Source of the DNA: Achatina immaculata
Lineage: Eukaryota > Mollusca > Gastropoda > Stylommatophora > Achatinidae
NCBI GenBank assembly: GCA_009760885.1
Contig: CM019692.1
Span: 46,189,430 to 46,253,429 of the forward strand
Direction of reading: 5' to 3'
Length of the DNA stretch: 64,000 bases
Below are positions 43,626 through 54,555 of this stretch, piece by piece. The stretch's first letter is position 1; each line of letters opens with the position of its first letter. The translations under genes and the position numbers were made by a program. A model generated the notes under the pieces. That model had not been told where the DNA came from and made no database searches. It was given only the letters and a program-made list of their open reading frames with translations.

Positions 43626-43799
43626 CCTTCTTCCTATTTGAAGTGATTATCAGATACACCACATTCTGTCTGCTCATGATATTTCCATATAATTTTGATT
43701 GTACATTCCATTTGTTTTTAGTCGTGCTAAATATTGGAATTACCTTGATCATTTTTGCCAAGATGAAAAGTAGATGAATAGCTGAAAGAGAATTATTCA

Positions 43800-44020
43800 G
43801 TGTTACATTGAACCCTTGTTGTTACATCGAACCCGTGTTGTTACATCGAACCCGTGTTGTTACATCGAACCCGTGTTGTAACATCGAACCTGTGTTATAA
43901 CTCGAACCCGTGGTGTTACATCGAACCCGTGTTGTTACATCGAACCCCTGTTGTTACATCGAACCCCCGTTGTTACATCGAACCCCCGTTGTTACATCGA
44001 ACCCGTGTTGTTACATCGAA
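43800..44020. repeat. 19-bp minisatellite grown from LINE-H coding sequence
   Basis: About 11 units of 'tgttacatcgaacccgtgt'. The unit encodes CYIEPVL, the RT C-terminal motif that directly precedes LLYGCEAWT in related LINEs. The array runs in continuous sequence into the LINE-H CEAWTVTK codons at 44028. Variants: ccttgt, cctgtg, cccccg. Confidence 0.8.
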
Positions 44021-44410
44021 TGCGAAGCCTGGACGGTAACCAAGAGCACTCAGAATCTTCTGGAAGCAGCGGAGATGTGGTTCTTAGGAAGAATGATGAG
44101 AGTGCCATGGACAGCCAAGAAAACAGATGAAGAGGTTCTAACCGAGGCCGGGCAAAAGAGAGAAATTAATGGCAAAATTCAGAACACGACAGTCCAGATG
44201 TGTAGGACATGTTTTAAGAAAAGGCAAACTGAAATACCTAGTGACAACAAGAAAACTGGAGCAAAAAAAAAAGAAGATTAAGATATTTGATGGCCTAAAA
44301 GAGTGGCATGGAGCATGATCCAACATACATCTTATAGAAAGAGCAAAGGACAGGTGGTTGTGGAAGTCAATGAAGATCAACGCCTGACTGGCATGGGCCA
44401 GAGAGAGGAG
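44020..44410 (+). pseudogene. LINE-H 3' end remnant
   Basis: Reads YIECEAWTVTKSTQNLLEAA, EMWFLGRMMRVPWTAKKTDE and EVLTEAGQKREINGKIQNT. It then frameshifts through MCRTCFKKRQTEIPSDN to a tail coding KDRWLWKSMKINA (about 44340-44385). Homologous to the C-terminal part of LINE-A (AAEMWFIRRMLRIPWTAKIT). Directly follows the CYIEP-derived minisatellite. Confidence 0.8.
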
Positions 44411-44449
44411 GGGGGAGAGAAAGTAGCCTAAGATTTTTATTTATCTCTA

Positions 44450-44690
44450 ATACGTGATAAACCACGATAACATCACGTATTTAATGTACTCACATATTCT
44501 GCTATTCTATAACACTTTGACTAAACACGGTAAAATCAAAGGTGCAATATTCTCAACGACTTTGCACATGTAGAAAACGCTATAATAAAACACGGCAATA
44601 TCCAATATGTTATATTCGCAAAGACTTTGCAAGTTTGTAAAACGCTGTAAGGAAACATAGTAATATCACAGGTGTGCTCCATCTGTGTAG
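44450..44690. repeat. Degenerate ~60-65-bp tandem repeat
   Basis: Three loose units sharing 'gactttgcacatgtagaaaa' and 'cgctataataaaacacggca'. A fourth, 'tctgtaaaacgctgtgacaa' then aacaccgtaac, appears at 45408-45441, beyond the LINE-J and SINE-B segments. This suggests the array was once continuous and was opened by insertions. Confidence 0.6.
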
Positions 44691-44794
44691 TGTACTCCAC
44701 AGCAAATCAAGAACTAATAATGATCGAGCTTACGGTTCCATTAAGGTGAAGTATGGGCACTAAAACATATTCCTTTGTGCCTCTAAGGCATGAC

Positions 44795-45095
44795 AAGATT
44801 ACCGTTACCTTTTTTTATGGTTCCATACAAAACAAGAATAGAGGAGCAGCATTTATTCAAATGTGAGAAGTACAATGATCCGGTCAAACAACTGAGGCAG
44901 GGGGCAGGAGTCAGGGCAAAAGTGATAGCTGTAGAAGTGGGAGCAAGGGGATTCGTAGCAACATCAGCATACGACCTATGTAAGCAACTGGGCATAAAGT
45001 GACAAGCAAGAGCAAGGGCATTGAGAAGCCTTTCAGAAACAGCAGAAAAGGCCTCATGCTGGCTGTGGAGTATGCGAAACAAGCATTGAGAGCTT
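44795..45095 (+). pseudogene. LINE-J RT C-terminal fragment
   Basis: Plus frame KTRIEEQHLFKCEKYNDPVK, QLRQGAGVRAKVIAVEVGAR, GFVATSAYDLCKQLGIK. After one stop it continues ARALRSLSETAEKASCWLWS. The order VIAVEVGARGFVA ... LGI ... LSETAEKAS.WLW resembles the C-terminal region commonly annotated after RT domains in fish and invertebrate non-LTR retroelements. No RT palm is present. Confidence 0.6.
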
Positions 45096-45120
45096 AATTA
45101 ATTTCGCTTGTCACGTAGCT

Positions 45121-45382
45121 AATCCGTAGCTAAATCGCTAAGACGCACTTCGACGTGCGGTGCCAACTGGAAGACTATGGGTTCAATTCCGGGATGGCAA
45201 AAGGCAACAACACACATGATTTCTGGGAGTCATGACCCAGAGGGGCCCACCCCCCCCCCTTAGAGTATCAGGAGTTTAATAGGGCCCAAATACATGTCTG
45301 AGGGAGGGAGAGAGGGGGCTTACTTCCTCTGATGATCTGAAGGAGTTGTGTTGTTCCGCTCTCTACAATAGAGAGTTTCCTG
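45121..45382 (+). mobile_element. SINE-B (copy 3)
   Basis: Starts 'ccgtagctaaatcgctaaga' without the 5' extension. The degenerated B box is 'gggttcaattccgg', then body 'gggagtcatgacccagaggg' and 3' end 'gttgtgttgttccgctctct' with ACAATAGAGAG. More diverged than copies 1 and 2. Confidence 0.8.
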
Positions 45383-45449
45383 TGTACTGCGTACTTAAGA
45401 GATTCTACAATCTGTAAAACGCTGTGACAAAACACCGTAACTTCATGAC

Positions 45450-46145
45450 CGGTTTCGTTTCCTTTTTTTTATTTCCCCCTCACTGGATGTTATTGATAAG
45501 TTTAGCATGATTTATGTGCTGTAAAACACGCAGATTTCTTTTATTCACGGCTTGTCGAAGCCGGTTATTATGATACGTTTTTTCCGGTCTGTCAAAATGG
45601 ATACACGGAAAAAAACTGGGGTTCTTCTTGAAGAGCAACCATGTTCTTTTTTTTTTCTTTTTTCTTTTAAGAACGGAAACATTATCTTTCACTTCCTGAA
45701 CACACGCTCCTAGCAAGAGGATATAAATTTTGACTTATGATTTGAAGTTACATTTGTTTGCTTTCGCCAAGGATATTGCTGAAGAATTGTGGGTACAGAG
45801 AGGGAGTTTCCTGCAGTAGGTGTCAGATTATATTCTTTGTTCAGTTTTGCAGTCTTTTCTTGAAGTTATCGGTTGCTAGAAACTGTGAGCTTTGTTTGTA
45901 TGTAAGTTGTAATCCGTAGCACAAAATGAGGGGGATAAGAAATGAAAATATTATGTTTATTTACTCCTCTCTTCCTTTCTCTCCCTTCCTCCTTCTTCCC
46001 CCTACACCGAAAAAAAAAGTTAGCAAACCCTGAAATTGTTACCTGATAGAATTAAATTGGTGAGTTTTTCTATTACCGAAAATCCCATATCACGTTTTTT
46101 TTATCTGTGCTGAAGAATAAATAAAACTTCTCTGTAGTGTTAAGT
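45450..46145. other. Unassigned sequence
   Basis: A minus frame at 45480-45716 has a K-rich segment from a T-run and no domain. No shared repeats. Confidence 0.4.
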
Positions 46146-46578
46146 TTGGTGTAGTAAAGTGAAGCAAACTACCATTCTTCTCACTACTCAGTAAGTGAAA
46201 CAGGTCGATAAATGTAGACAACAATCTAAATTAGATTTTGTAGATGTTTAGTGGTACGAAACCAGTTATGACACACAAACAAAACCATGACACAACAAAG
46301 AAATGAGGACAAAAAAAGCATCATACAACAGTGGATTGAGGACAAAAAAGCATAATACAACAGTGGAGTGAGGATAAAAAAGCATGACGCAACAGTGAAG
46401 TGAGGACAAAAAAAACCGTGACACAACAGTGAAGTGAGGACAAAAAAAGCATGACGCAACAGTGAAGTGAGGATAAAAAAAGCATGACGCAACAGTGAAG
46501 TGAGGACAAAAACAAAAAAACTATGACACAACAGTGAAGTGAGGACAGAAATAACACAGTACAACAGTGAATTGAGGA
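46146..46578. mobile_element. Dispersed repeat with internal ~33-bp minisatellite (copy 2)
   Basis: The unique arm 'ttggtgtagtaaagtgaagc', 'cttctcactactcagtaagt', 'caggtcgataaatgtagaca' and 'gattttgtagatgt' matches 37463-37600. The tandem core has ~9 units 'acaacagtgaagtgaggaca' plus aaaaaagcatgac. Compared with copy 1 the core is longer and the unit has diverged (gaggaca for gaagaca) in a homogenised way. Confidence 0.75.
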
Positions 46579-47440
46579 TAGCTTGTCAAGTGTTGTATGA
46601 ACAAATAGCTACGGATCACACAATATATTCTTCCAATTCGTGTTGCTGATTGAATTAAAGGAAAAGCAGAACATGCTGAAGACATTAATTTTGCCACCTC
46701 CAAAAATTCGAACTTCGGATTATTTATTTATTTTTGTTTAAAAATCGTTTTTAAACTGAGCTTTTGCTGTTAACTATAAAAGCATGTGTGACCACGTGAT
46801 GTCTCAGCATGTAATCAGCCGCTGAAAAAAATCTGGAACAGTGTGTCCCTTGTGGATCATTTAAAATGAGTTCAGAGTTCTACCTTGAACACGCCTTGGC
46901 GACAGATAATAGGTTAGTAAGTTGAGAGATCGTTACGCCATATATCACATACGTTTCATACAATGAAACAAATGAAATCTCAAAAACCCCTGAATTACTG
47001 TATTTTTAAAAAATTTTCCAATCTTTTACTGTCAGGAAATTTAAAGACCAGGGAGGAAAAAAAAAAGCCACTCGTTTTCTTGTTACTGACAAGCAGGGGA
47101 ATAGGTGATGAGATGAAGCCATGGAGAATCCAAGAGAATTCAGAAGAGGATTAGAGGCGGCTCCTTCTTCAATTATTGAAAAAACCTGGAGCTGTGACCG
47201 ATACAAATATCGTGCGGTGATCGTTAGCAGAATATGGCGCTGGGGGGTGGGGGGGGGGGGGTGGGGGGTGGAGGTCGCACTGCACCAGAAGTTTGATAAA
47301 ACCATTTGAGATGGTTCGCTTACGTGGACGACCTGCGATAGAAGTTTTTGTCCCCCTGAATTCAATTCCGTAAGTGTAGCTCTGTATAGATTTTTTTTTC
47401 ATTACTGTACAGTGATACGTGATTCCTTCATTAGTGTGCA
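46579..47440. other. Unassigned; G-run at 47247-47260
   Basis: No supported gene. Opposing short frames around 46963-47365 are without domains. Confidence 0.4.
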
Positions 47441-47441
47441 G

Positions 47442-47495
<54 letters not shown>

Positions 47496-47695
47496 AGCAT
47501 AATGTAATTTAATGTAATATAGTATGAAATGACATAACATAAACCAATGTATCATATTATAATATAGTGTAGTATAGTATAGAATAGTATAGTATATAGT
47601 ACGGTACGATACGATACGATATAATATAATATAACATAATATAATATGATATGATATAATATAATATAATATAATATAATATAATATAATGGTTA
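47441..47695. repeat. (AT)n and ATAAT-type low-complexity tract
   Basis: Pure AT run 47446-47489, then ~200 bp of 'ataatataatata'/'tagtatagtat' derivatives. The Y/I-rich minus frame across it is an artefact. Confidence 0.9.
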
Positions 47696-48705
47696 ACATG
47701 GAATGAAAAATATGCTCTAAATGCGACAAAATGTGTGCAGCCAGTGTTGTTTCTGCTAGCGCAAGGCTAGCGTGGCTAAACCGCTTGAAGGAGCAGGACC
47801 TGTTGTTCCAACTTGTGTACCTGCCTGTTTGGATAATTTCCCGCCACGCTTGAAGGACAGGGGAGTTGGGGGGGGGTGTGGGGGACCCGGGGGGGGGGGG
47901 AGGGAATGAAGCGTACGATGTTAACCGCAAAACCCCGTAAAGTTTGCTGGCAAATCTGGCTCAACAGGAAGTGAAATGTCACACATCAGCATGTCTTGCC
48001 TACGTGCTTCATTTTGCCTTGGAGACTTCCATTTTTTTTTTTTTTGTTGAAAACATGTCGGAGGAAGACTAGCACGTTTGTCCAGCTCAATGTTTTCACA
48101 CTGTCTCTCGTTGTTGGATCTCCCAGGCTTTTTGACACTCGATAAATGAGTTTTAAAAAAAAGAGCAAGTAAAACAAAGAAATGGTCATAGTCTTTTTCT
48201 TCTTCCACACATACCTTACCAACAAACAAACAAACAAAAAACCCAGTTAAATCACATCTCACCTGCTCCTGTCTCATCTTTTCTTACATTGGCCCACCTC
48301 ACCCTTTCTTTTGTCTTCATTCTTTGTGAAGGAATAATGAAGATGTGGGGTGGGGGGGGGGGGGGAGCAGCCGCTGGTTTAAAAACGCCTTCTGTTCTAA
48401 TACAGCATTTCTTTCAGACAGCCTGTCTTAAAAGAAATATAAAGAAAAATAATAATAATGAGATACTTCCTTTTATCAGAGTTTGAAGGTTCCCCAACCC
48501 CCTTCCGCACAGAGCGAGAATGAGCGGAATAATATTGGAGTAGGTAACTAAGGTGTCTCTTAACCTGAAACCTAACTGAAACCTCTTTGCTTTCTCTTGT
48601 TGCTTCAGAAAGCCCACGGTAAATATCAAAGACAAGGCTTAAATCTGGCGTAGGTTCGAGAGAGTCCCCGTAGCGACTTTAGTGGTTCACATCAAAGCAG
48701 GGGGG
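47696..48705. other. Unassigned with G-runs
   Basis: G-runs at 47867-47903 and 48343-48365. Short overlapping frames on the minus strand (47921-48277) have no domain. Unique sequence otherwise. Confidence 0.4.
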
Positions 48706-48962
48706 GTCAAAGCAAGGACACATGTACAGCAAGAAAACATGTACAGCAAGGATACATGTAAGAAAAAGGATACACGTACAGCAAGGATACATATACAATA
48801 AGAGTACATGTACAGCAGGGATACAAGTACAGCAAGAAAACATGTACAGCAAGGATACATGTACAATAAGAGTACATGTACAGCAGGGATATAAGTACAG
48901 CAAGAAAACATGTACAGCAAGGATACATGTACAATAAGTGTACACGTACAGCAAGAGCGAGT
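48706..48962. repeat. 15-bp minisatellite, ~17 units
   Basis: Units of 'acatgtacagcaaga' with variants 'ggatacatgtacaat' and 'aagagtacatgtaca'. The ~75-bp block carrying 'caataagagtacatgtacag' recurs, indicating a five-unit supercycle. C-rich minus frames (CCTCILAVHVFLLY) are artefacts. Confidence 0.9.
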
Positions 48963-49284
48963 TATACAGGTCAAAGTGTTACGTAACTTTTCGGACGGAA
49001 CTATTAAAAAAAAACTAATCTAGTTTATTTATGAAATACCGCAGAACTATACGGTTTGGAACACATATATTTTGTTCCTTTTGTTTCATTTTTCGCACGG
49101 TTAAATCAAATATTATTATTATTATGTGGCTCGCTATACAGCATTGCGACCATGGTTCTTCATCTTGTGCGGTGGTACATTAGTGGCTTGCATTGCATAC
49201 GGTTTATTTTAGTATTAAAAATAATTTATTGTAATAAAAATAAGGAAAATGTATAAAATATAAATATATAAATAACATATGAAA
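48963..49284. other. Unassigned AT-rich spacer
   Basis: No gene or repeat recognised; A/T-rich right end merges with the SINE-C A-rich tail. Confidence 0.4.
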
Positions 49285-49622
49285 TAAAAAAAGGTAAAGG
49301 TATGAGCTGTGAACAAGCCTCATTGCTCACGGGTAAAACCATAAGTGCTCTGCTCCTTATTCGCAGTTGACCAGAAACGGCCAACTAGGGTCGCCATCAG
49401 CACTAACTCCGTAGCTAGCTGCGTCATTCCTCCACCTTCCCAGAGCGTTAACCCTGGTACCCATTTTTGTCCTGAGGCTGGGTGAGCCCAGGGAGTTTGT
49501 TTGTTTGTTGGTTTGTTTGTTTGTTGCCAGCCACGGTCTGACCGTCACCACGTGGTGAGTGGAAATCGAAAACAGGTCGCCTGGTCGGCAAGCGAGTGAT
49601 TAGTCCACTGGAGTGGCGCGGC
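49285..49622 (-). mobile_element. SINE-C, tRNA-derived (probable)
   Basis: The minus strand begins 'cgccactccagtggactaat' then cactcgcttgccgacc (A-box-like head). It has a degenerate B box 'gttttcgatttcc' (49559-49571), an internal CAAA-type tetranucleotide tract (49497-49525) and an A/T-rich end near 49285. Only one copy is seen in this window, so family status is inferred from structure. Confidence 0.45.
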
Positions 49623-50094
49623 TTCCACAGAAAATATATTTCAGATTTCTATATCCAAAGGAAGTACAGTTAAATTATATGAAAAATTAGTATAACCATA
49701 AGTAGGAGAAGTTGAATTTATTGAAAATACAGGTAGCCAGCATGTATTTTTTAAATCAATTTTTACCAAACTTTTTATATGGATGAACATAAGTGAACAT
49801 TTTGGACACACTAATATACACAGGGAAAAATGCATTACTATATTCAGAACGCCAGGTACACACAAACCTCATCGTTACCTGTGGAGAACTGCCAGGCATT
49901 CAGGCCACTGAAACCTCAGCCTATCGTGTCAGCCTCTTTAAACGCATGATAACTGAACGTATTCGACTTCTGTATTAGCTCCTCCTCTCTCGCCTTTCAT
50001 TTCTGCATTCGGCCACCTTCAACTTTGGAAGAGTGGTTCCCAAACGTTTTATCCAGCAGACAGACACCCTCTTGCTTTCCAGACAACATCTCTA
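49623..50094. other. Unassigned; hAT-like end at ~50029
   Basis: 'agtggttcccaaacgtttta' near 50029-50048 resembles a hAT left terminus; no partner end found. The remainder is unique. Confidence 0.35.
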
Positions 50095-50293
50095 ACGAGT
50101 TAGTGTCCGTATTTTCCTTGACCTGTCAGAAGACTAGAGGGTGATATGGTCAGTATCACGCCTGGCCGTCTTTCCTTCCCCAACTCCAGAAGAAGTCGGG
50201 TACCCACTTCTACAGCTCGGGGTGACTGGGGTGCCTCCAGCTGGATTCGAACCCCTGATCTTCGTCATGAGAGACTACTGTACTAACCATCTC
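50095..50293 (-). mobile_element. SINE-A (copy 4), near complete
   Basis: On minus: 'gatggttagtacagtagtct', B box GGGGTTCGAATCC (50243-50255), 'agctgtagaagtgggtaccc', 'cttcttctggagttggggaa', 'cgtgatactgaccatatcac', 'gtcaaggaaaatacggacac'. It defines the ~200-bp SINE-A order used to interpret the other copies. Confidence 0.8.
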
Positions 50294-50765
50294 TTGTTTT
50301 ACGTGCAGCCATTATTTCCATATCTTTTATAACTTTGAGGGGAATCTTGTAACGGCAGCAGCATTTCCAGTGTTTTCATAGATTGGATTTGATCAATAAA
50401 ACAACAGGAAGAAGTTCTGGGTTAATGTCATCTCTCAGTTTAGATTTGACCAGATTTATGGTGCTAGAAGACTATCAGTGTCAGCATTTGAATGGGGGTA
50501 AAATTCGGGCTGAGATAATACACACGCGCAAAGTTCTTAGCATGGTTTACGTTCCGTGGTATATCTCTGTATTTTTCTCCTTCTTTCTAGAAGTTTACTA
50601 GTCCAGTCAACTATTTTGAATCTTGTTAACAGGTATTCTGCTTTCGTTACTGAGTTTTCAGAAGCACTTAAATACTTCAGTACTTTACATATTGAAGACA
50701 TTCTCCTTCGTTTACTGCAGAACATAATTTACAGAGAAAAGAGATATGTTCTTCAGTTTTTCCAC
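50294..50765. other. Unassigned sequence
   Basis: Short frames without domains; unique sequence. Confidence 0.4.
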
Positions 50766-50990
50766 ATTCTCAAGAAGTCTCTATCTCAGCTGTTTAAATG
50801 ACACAGGGAAGTCTCCATCTCAACTGTCTAAATGACACAGGGAAGTCTCCATCTCAACTGTTTAAATGACATAGGGAAGTCTCCATCTCAACTGTTTAAA
50901 TGACACAGGGAAGTCTCTATCTCAACTGTTTAAATGGCATAGGGAAGTCTTTATCTCAACTGTTTAAATGACACAAGGAAGTCTCCCCAC
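50766..50990. repeat. ~34-bp minisatellite, 6-7 units
   Basis: Unit 'gggaagtctccatctcaact' plus gtttaaatgacaca. Variants: catagg, tctatc. Confidence 0.95.
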
Positions 50991-52015
50991 TAACCTCCTC
51001 TCCTCAACTGTTATATATTAACTGCTTCAATTTGTGACTCTTTTTTTGTAGTAGCCTACATATATATATTCATAGATTAGTAGCCTATAAATTATGTTTT
51101 TGATGTAAATTGTGTCTTATCTAGAAAAACCAGATTTTCTTGGCAGACACTCAGAAGAAGATGTAAAATTGCGAACTAGCAAGAATGACACGTATATTAC
51201 AGTAAAATAAGGGATGAAACCTCCTAAATAAGCGTCACATACGCCCAATTAATGAAGTCATAAGTCCCAGTTTCATGTCAGCCAATATATTCTTAAGTTC
51301 CTGTACAATACTTTCAGCATCATATTTGTCCAATCCTGTAAGTTCAAAATAATAAATATAACCCGCGCGCAAAGGCCATTAATGTGAAGCAAGTGAGTTC
51401 CAAATTCGATAACCGAGACTGGTCTGAATCTAGGTTGCTAATCTGTGGTTCATTAAAGGACTGAACCATCTATTCATTCGCTGAGAAAGGGTTAATTACG
51501 GAAAGATTTACTCAGAGTTCTCTGTTTTTCTGTTCTTTTTGGTTTCTTTTGGGTGGACTTTAACAAAGTTACCCAGAATGATCTAGATTCGGTCACAAAT
51601 TATCTAAATTTATAGCTAACACCTAGAGGGGCTATTTTCATTATCTGAATGGGACCAAAATTATCTAGATCTAGAAATCTAGAAATAAAATATCTAGATT
51701 GGCAACCCTGCATGTCTGGATATTCTGAAAGGTTGTGGGGGGGGGGGGGGGGGGGGGGGAGAAGTAGTGGAAGAAGAATACAGCTTCCGTGTCCACCGTC
51801 TTTTTTTTCCCTCTGTCGCTTGATGCGTGTCACGTGGTTGCCAGAGTACCAGGTAAACAATAAGGGGCAACCACGCGCTATCTCCCAACTGTCCAGGTTA
51901 GGCCATGCTCAGTTACTGGAAGGGGGGGGGGGGACGGGACACAGAGATCTGTCACGTTTTTTTTAAAATTTTCATTTTTTTTTTCTTCCTCGACGTTATC
52001 GTTGTTAGGATTATT
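50991..52015. other. Unassigned; G-runs at 51737-51759 and 51921-51931
   Basis: 51590-51700 has repeated 'tatctaga' words and ends in 'ttggcaaccctg'. A 23-base G-run follows at 51737. A plus frame across the G-run has no domain. Confidence 0.4.
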
Positions 52016-53190
52016 TCATCCTTATACTTAGTTGTAATTGTTATTTTTACAAGGCATTCTTATACTTAGTTGTGATTGTTATTTTTACAAGGCATTCTTA
52101 TACTTAGTTGTGATTGTTATTTTTACATAGGCATTCTTATACTTAGTTGTGATTGTTATTTTTACACAGATATTCTTATACTTAGTTGTAATTGTTATTT
52201 TTACATAGCCATTCTTATACTTAGTTGTAATTGTTATTTTTACACAGACATTCTTATACTTAGTTGTAATTGTTATTTTTACACAGACATTCTTATACTT
52301 AGTTGTAATTGTTATGTTTTACGTAGGCATTCTTATACTTAGTTGTAATTGTTATTTTTTACACGCCATTCTTATACTTAATTGTTATTTTTATACAGGC
52401 ATTCTTATACTGTTTAGTACTATCCTGTCTTCACTGACTAGCAAAATAGGACTTGAAATTAACAAGGACAAAAGAAAAATAATGAAAATTCCCATTAAAC
52501 AAAATGGAAAAATACATGTAGAATGGACAGATATTGAAGAAGTCAATCAATTTGCATACCTTGACAGATACATAGACCAGGATAGTGACACCAGAAAGAA
52601 AGTTAGAATTAGAATTGCAAAAGCAGCATCGATCTTCAAGAATCTTGAGAACATATGGAATTCAAAAGTTATAAGCACAAAAACCAAGTTAAGACTATTC
52701 AGTTCAAATGTAATATCCACCCTCATTTATGCATGCGAAAGCTGGAAAACAACTAAAGAAATAGACAAGAAATGAGATTCTTATGAAAACAAATGCCTAA
52801 GGAAAATACTCGGCATCAAGTGGAACGAATTCAAGAACAACGCAGAGATAAGACAGATGACTGAACAACAACCAGTCTCATGGGTGATCAGGAAAAGGAG
52901 ATGGACATATGTTGGTCACGTGATGAGAAGAAACGATCAGAGAATCTCAAAACAAGGTATCAAGTGGAACACAACAGGCCAAAGTAAAAGAGGCAGACCG
53001 CGTGAAACTCTGAAGAAGACATTGTTAAGAGGGGCAAGATTAACAGGCATAAAATCCCTTGATGATGTTGAAAGACTCGCCGAAGACAGGAAAAATTGGT
53101 GAACTACCTTGCGAGCCCTTTGTGACATTTAACGGCACGGGAAGTATATAAGATTCTTATACTTAGTTGTAATTGTTATTTTTACACATA
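52016..53190. repeat. ~38-39-bp minisatellite, split by LINE-F
   Basis: About 10-11 units of 'attcttatacttagttgtaa' plus ttgttatttttacacaggc at 52016-52411. One further unit continues at 53153-53190, after the LINE-F insertion. The left array varies in the linker (aaggc, tagcc, cagac, tacgtaggc). Confidence 0.9.
52412..53152 (+). pseudogene. LINE-F 3' part, inserted in a minisatellite
   Basis: RT C-terminal half: LEINKDKRKIMKIPI, EEVNQFAYLDRYIDQDSDTR, IRIAKAASIFKNLENIWNSK, TKLRLFSSNVISTLIYACES, one stop near 52773, KCLRKILGIKWNEFKNNAEI, KRRWTYVGHVMRRND, KRGRPRETLKKTLLRGA and DDVERLAEDRKNW. This is the RT thumb and C-terminus type found with LINE-C-like endonucleases. attcttatact flanks both sides (52401-52411; 53153-53163); as this word is also the repeat unit, it may be TSD or array. 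One stop only, so fairly young. Confidence 0.85.
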
Positions 53191-53268
53191 CATCCATTTT
53201 CCGTGTCTTCCCCTCTACTCCTCCCAACCACAACCCCACCCATCCCCATTCATTATCACCGCTTATCT

Positions 53269-53922
53269 CAGTGTATCTCAAAGTTAGCGATAACGCCCCC
53301 TCCCCTCCCCCCCCCCCCCGGTGGGCGGTGGAAAGGACTAGGGGGGCGGTGAAAGAAAAAAGATTAGTGGGAGGGGTGTTGAGGGAAAACAAAGCAACAG
53401 ACGGGGGCAGTAACACCTTTCTTACCTCATTTCCACCTGATACTGAGAAACTCGTGCCTGTACATGAAGCTCATGCACCACGTTAAAATTTGAGAAAATG
53501 ATGCAGTAGATGAGTTATAAGTGTACTCCTTCATACCGTTAAATAAACTGGTTTGCTAGTTGAAGTCTAGTTGCGTTGCCTTTCCTAGTTTAATAGGCCA
53601 CTGTACGATTAATATATGAGGGGTGACTGACGACCCACTACCAAAAGTAGCACTAAGACGGACACCACGGGGGAACAGAAGTAAGGGTAGACTAAAGGAG
53701 ACATGGAGAAGAACAGAGAAGATGTTGAGCATTAGAAGGCTCACCTGGGCAAGAGCGGAAAAAAAGGCAAAAGAACAGACGTTTGTTGAAAACCCTTGCC
53801 AAGCACCTTGGGTCCTTAAGGTTCAGTACATATACATATATGTATATGAGGGGTGAGGGGGCGATGAAGACGTGACCTGGGAGAAAAGGGGGCGGCAATA
53901 CGAACAAGCATGGGAAACACTG
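53269..53922. mobile_element. hAT-like MITE carrying a LINE-D insertion
   Basis: Left end 'cagtgtatctcaaagttagc' then gataacgccccc; right end 'gggggcggcaatacgaacaa' ... 'catgggaaacactg', inverted. Flanks gcttatct (53261-53268) and gcctgcct (53923-53930) agree at five of eight. A C/G-rich patch (53300-53420) follows the left end. Minus the LINE-D copy (216 bp plus one TSD) the element is ~424 bp, with no transposase. Confidence 0.6.
53627..53842 (+). mobile_element. LINE-D 3' end (copy e), 14-bp TSD, TA-type tail
   Basis: Encodes DDPLPKVALRRTPRGNRSKG, RLKETWRRTEKMLSIRRLTW, ARAEKKAKEQTFVENPCQAP, WVLKV. It then ends 'ccttaaggttcagtacatat' plus acatatatg instead of GA repeats. Perfect 14-bp target duplication tatatgaggggtga at 53613-53626 and 53843-53856, inside the hAT-like element. 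Confidence 0.88.
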
Positions 53923-53930
53923 GCCTGCCT

Positions 53931-54555
53931 GATGCCCAGGGTTTCCCTATACTTGACGTGTTGTTCCATTCTGAACCTGTACGCACCCACTGCTAAAGCA
54001 CGGCCAAATTTAGGAACAATTGCATCCAATCCACGATAAACTCTCATTAATTTACCTTGACTTTAGCGGCACAAGACGATAAAGCGTTTTTTTTTTAAAA
54101 CTGCAGCTAAATATAAACTGAGAGCTGTAGCTGTCCTCAAAATCACAAAACAGTTCAAGAATAAACACAGTGACATATTTTTAAAAATTTTTATTACAAA
54201 ATTGTCAACAACGAAACAAAATTATACAGCAGCCATGCTTTTCCCCCACTTAAATAAACAGAAAAGTCTCACCCCAGTGGGACTTAATATGACAGATTCT
54301 TCTCCATTTTTTAAAAAAGAAAGTTGCGACAACTTTTTTTTTCGCTAGATATATTATCCTTGTTTAAATGGCGTTGATATTTCATTTGGAACATTGGCTT
54401 CTCACCCAGTGAAGCAATGGATTGGAGTCACAAGAAGGTTCTAGGGTTTTTGTTGTGTTTGTGTTTTTTTTAACTCTTTCGCTCCTGAATTAACTTCTAT
54501 GCTGTTTAATGATTAATTTTAATGAGAAATTTTCGATAGAAATGAACTGAACAGA
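53931..54555. other. Unassigned AT-rich stretch
   Basis: T-runs at 54088 and 54338; no frames of note and no shared repeats. Confidence 0.4.
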
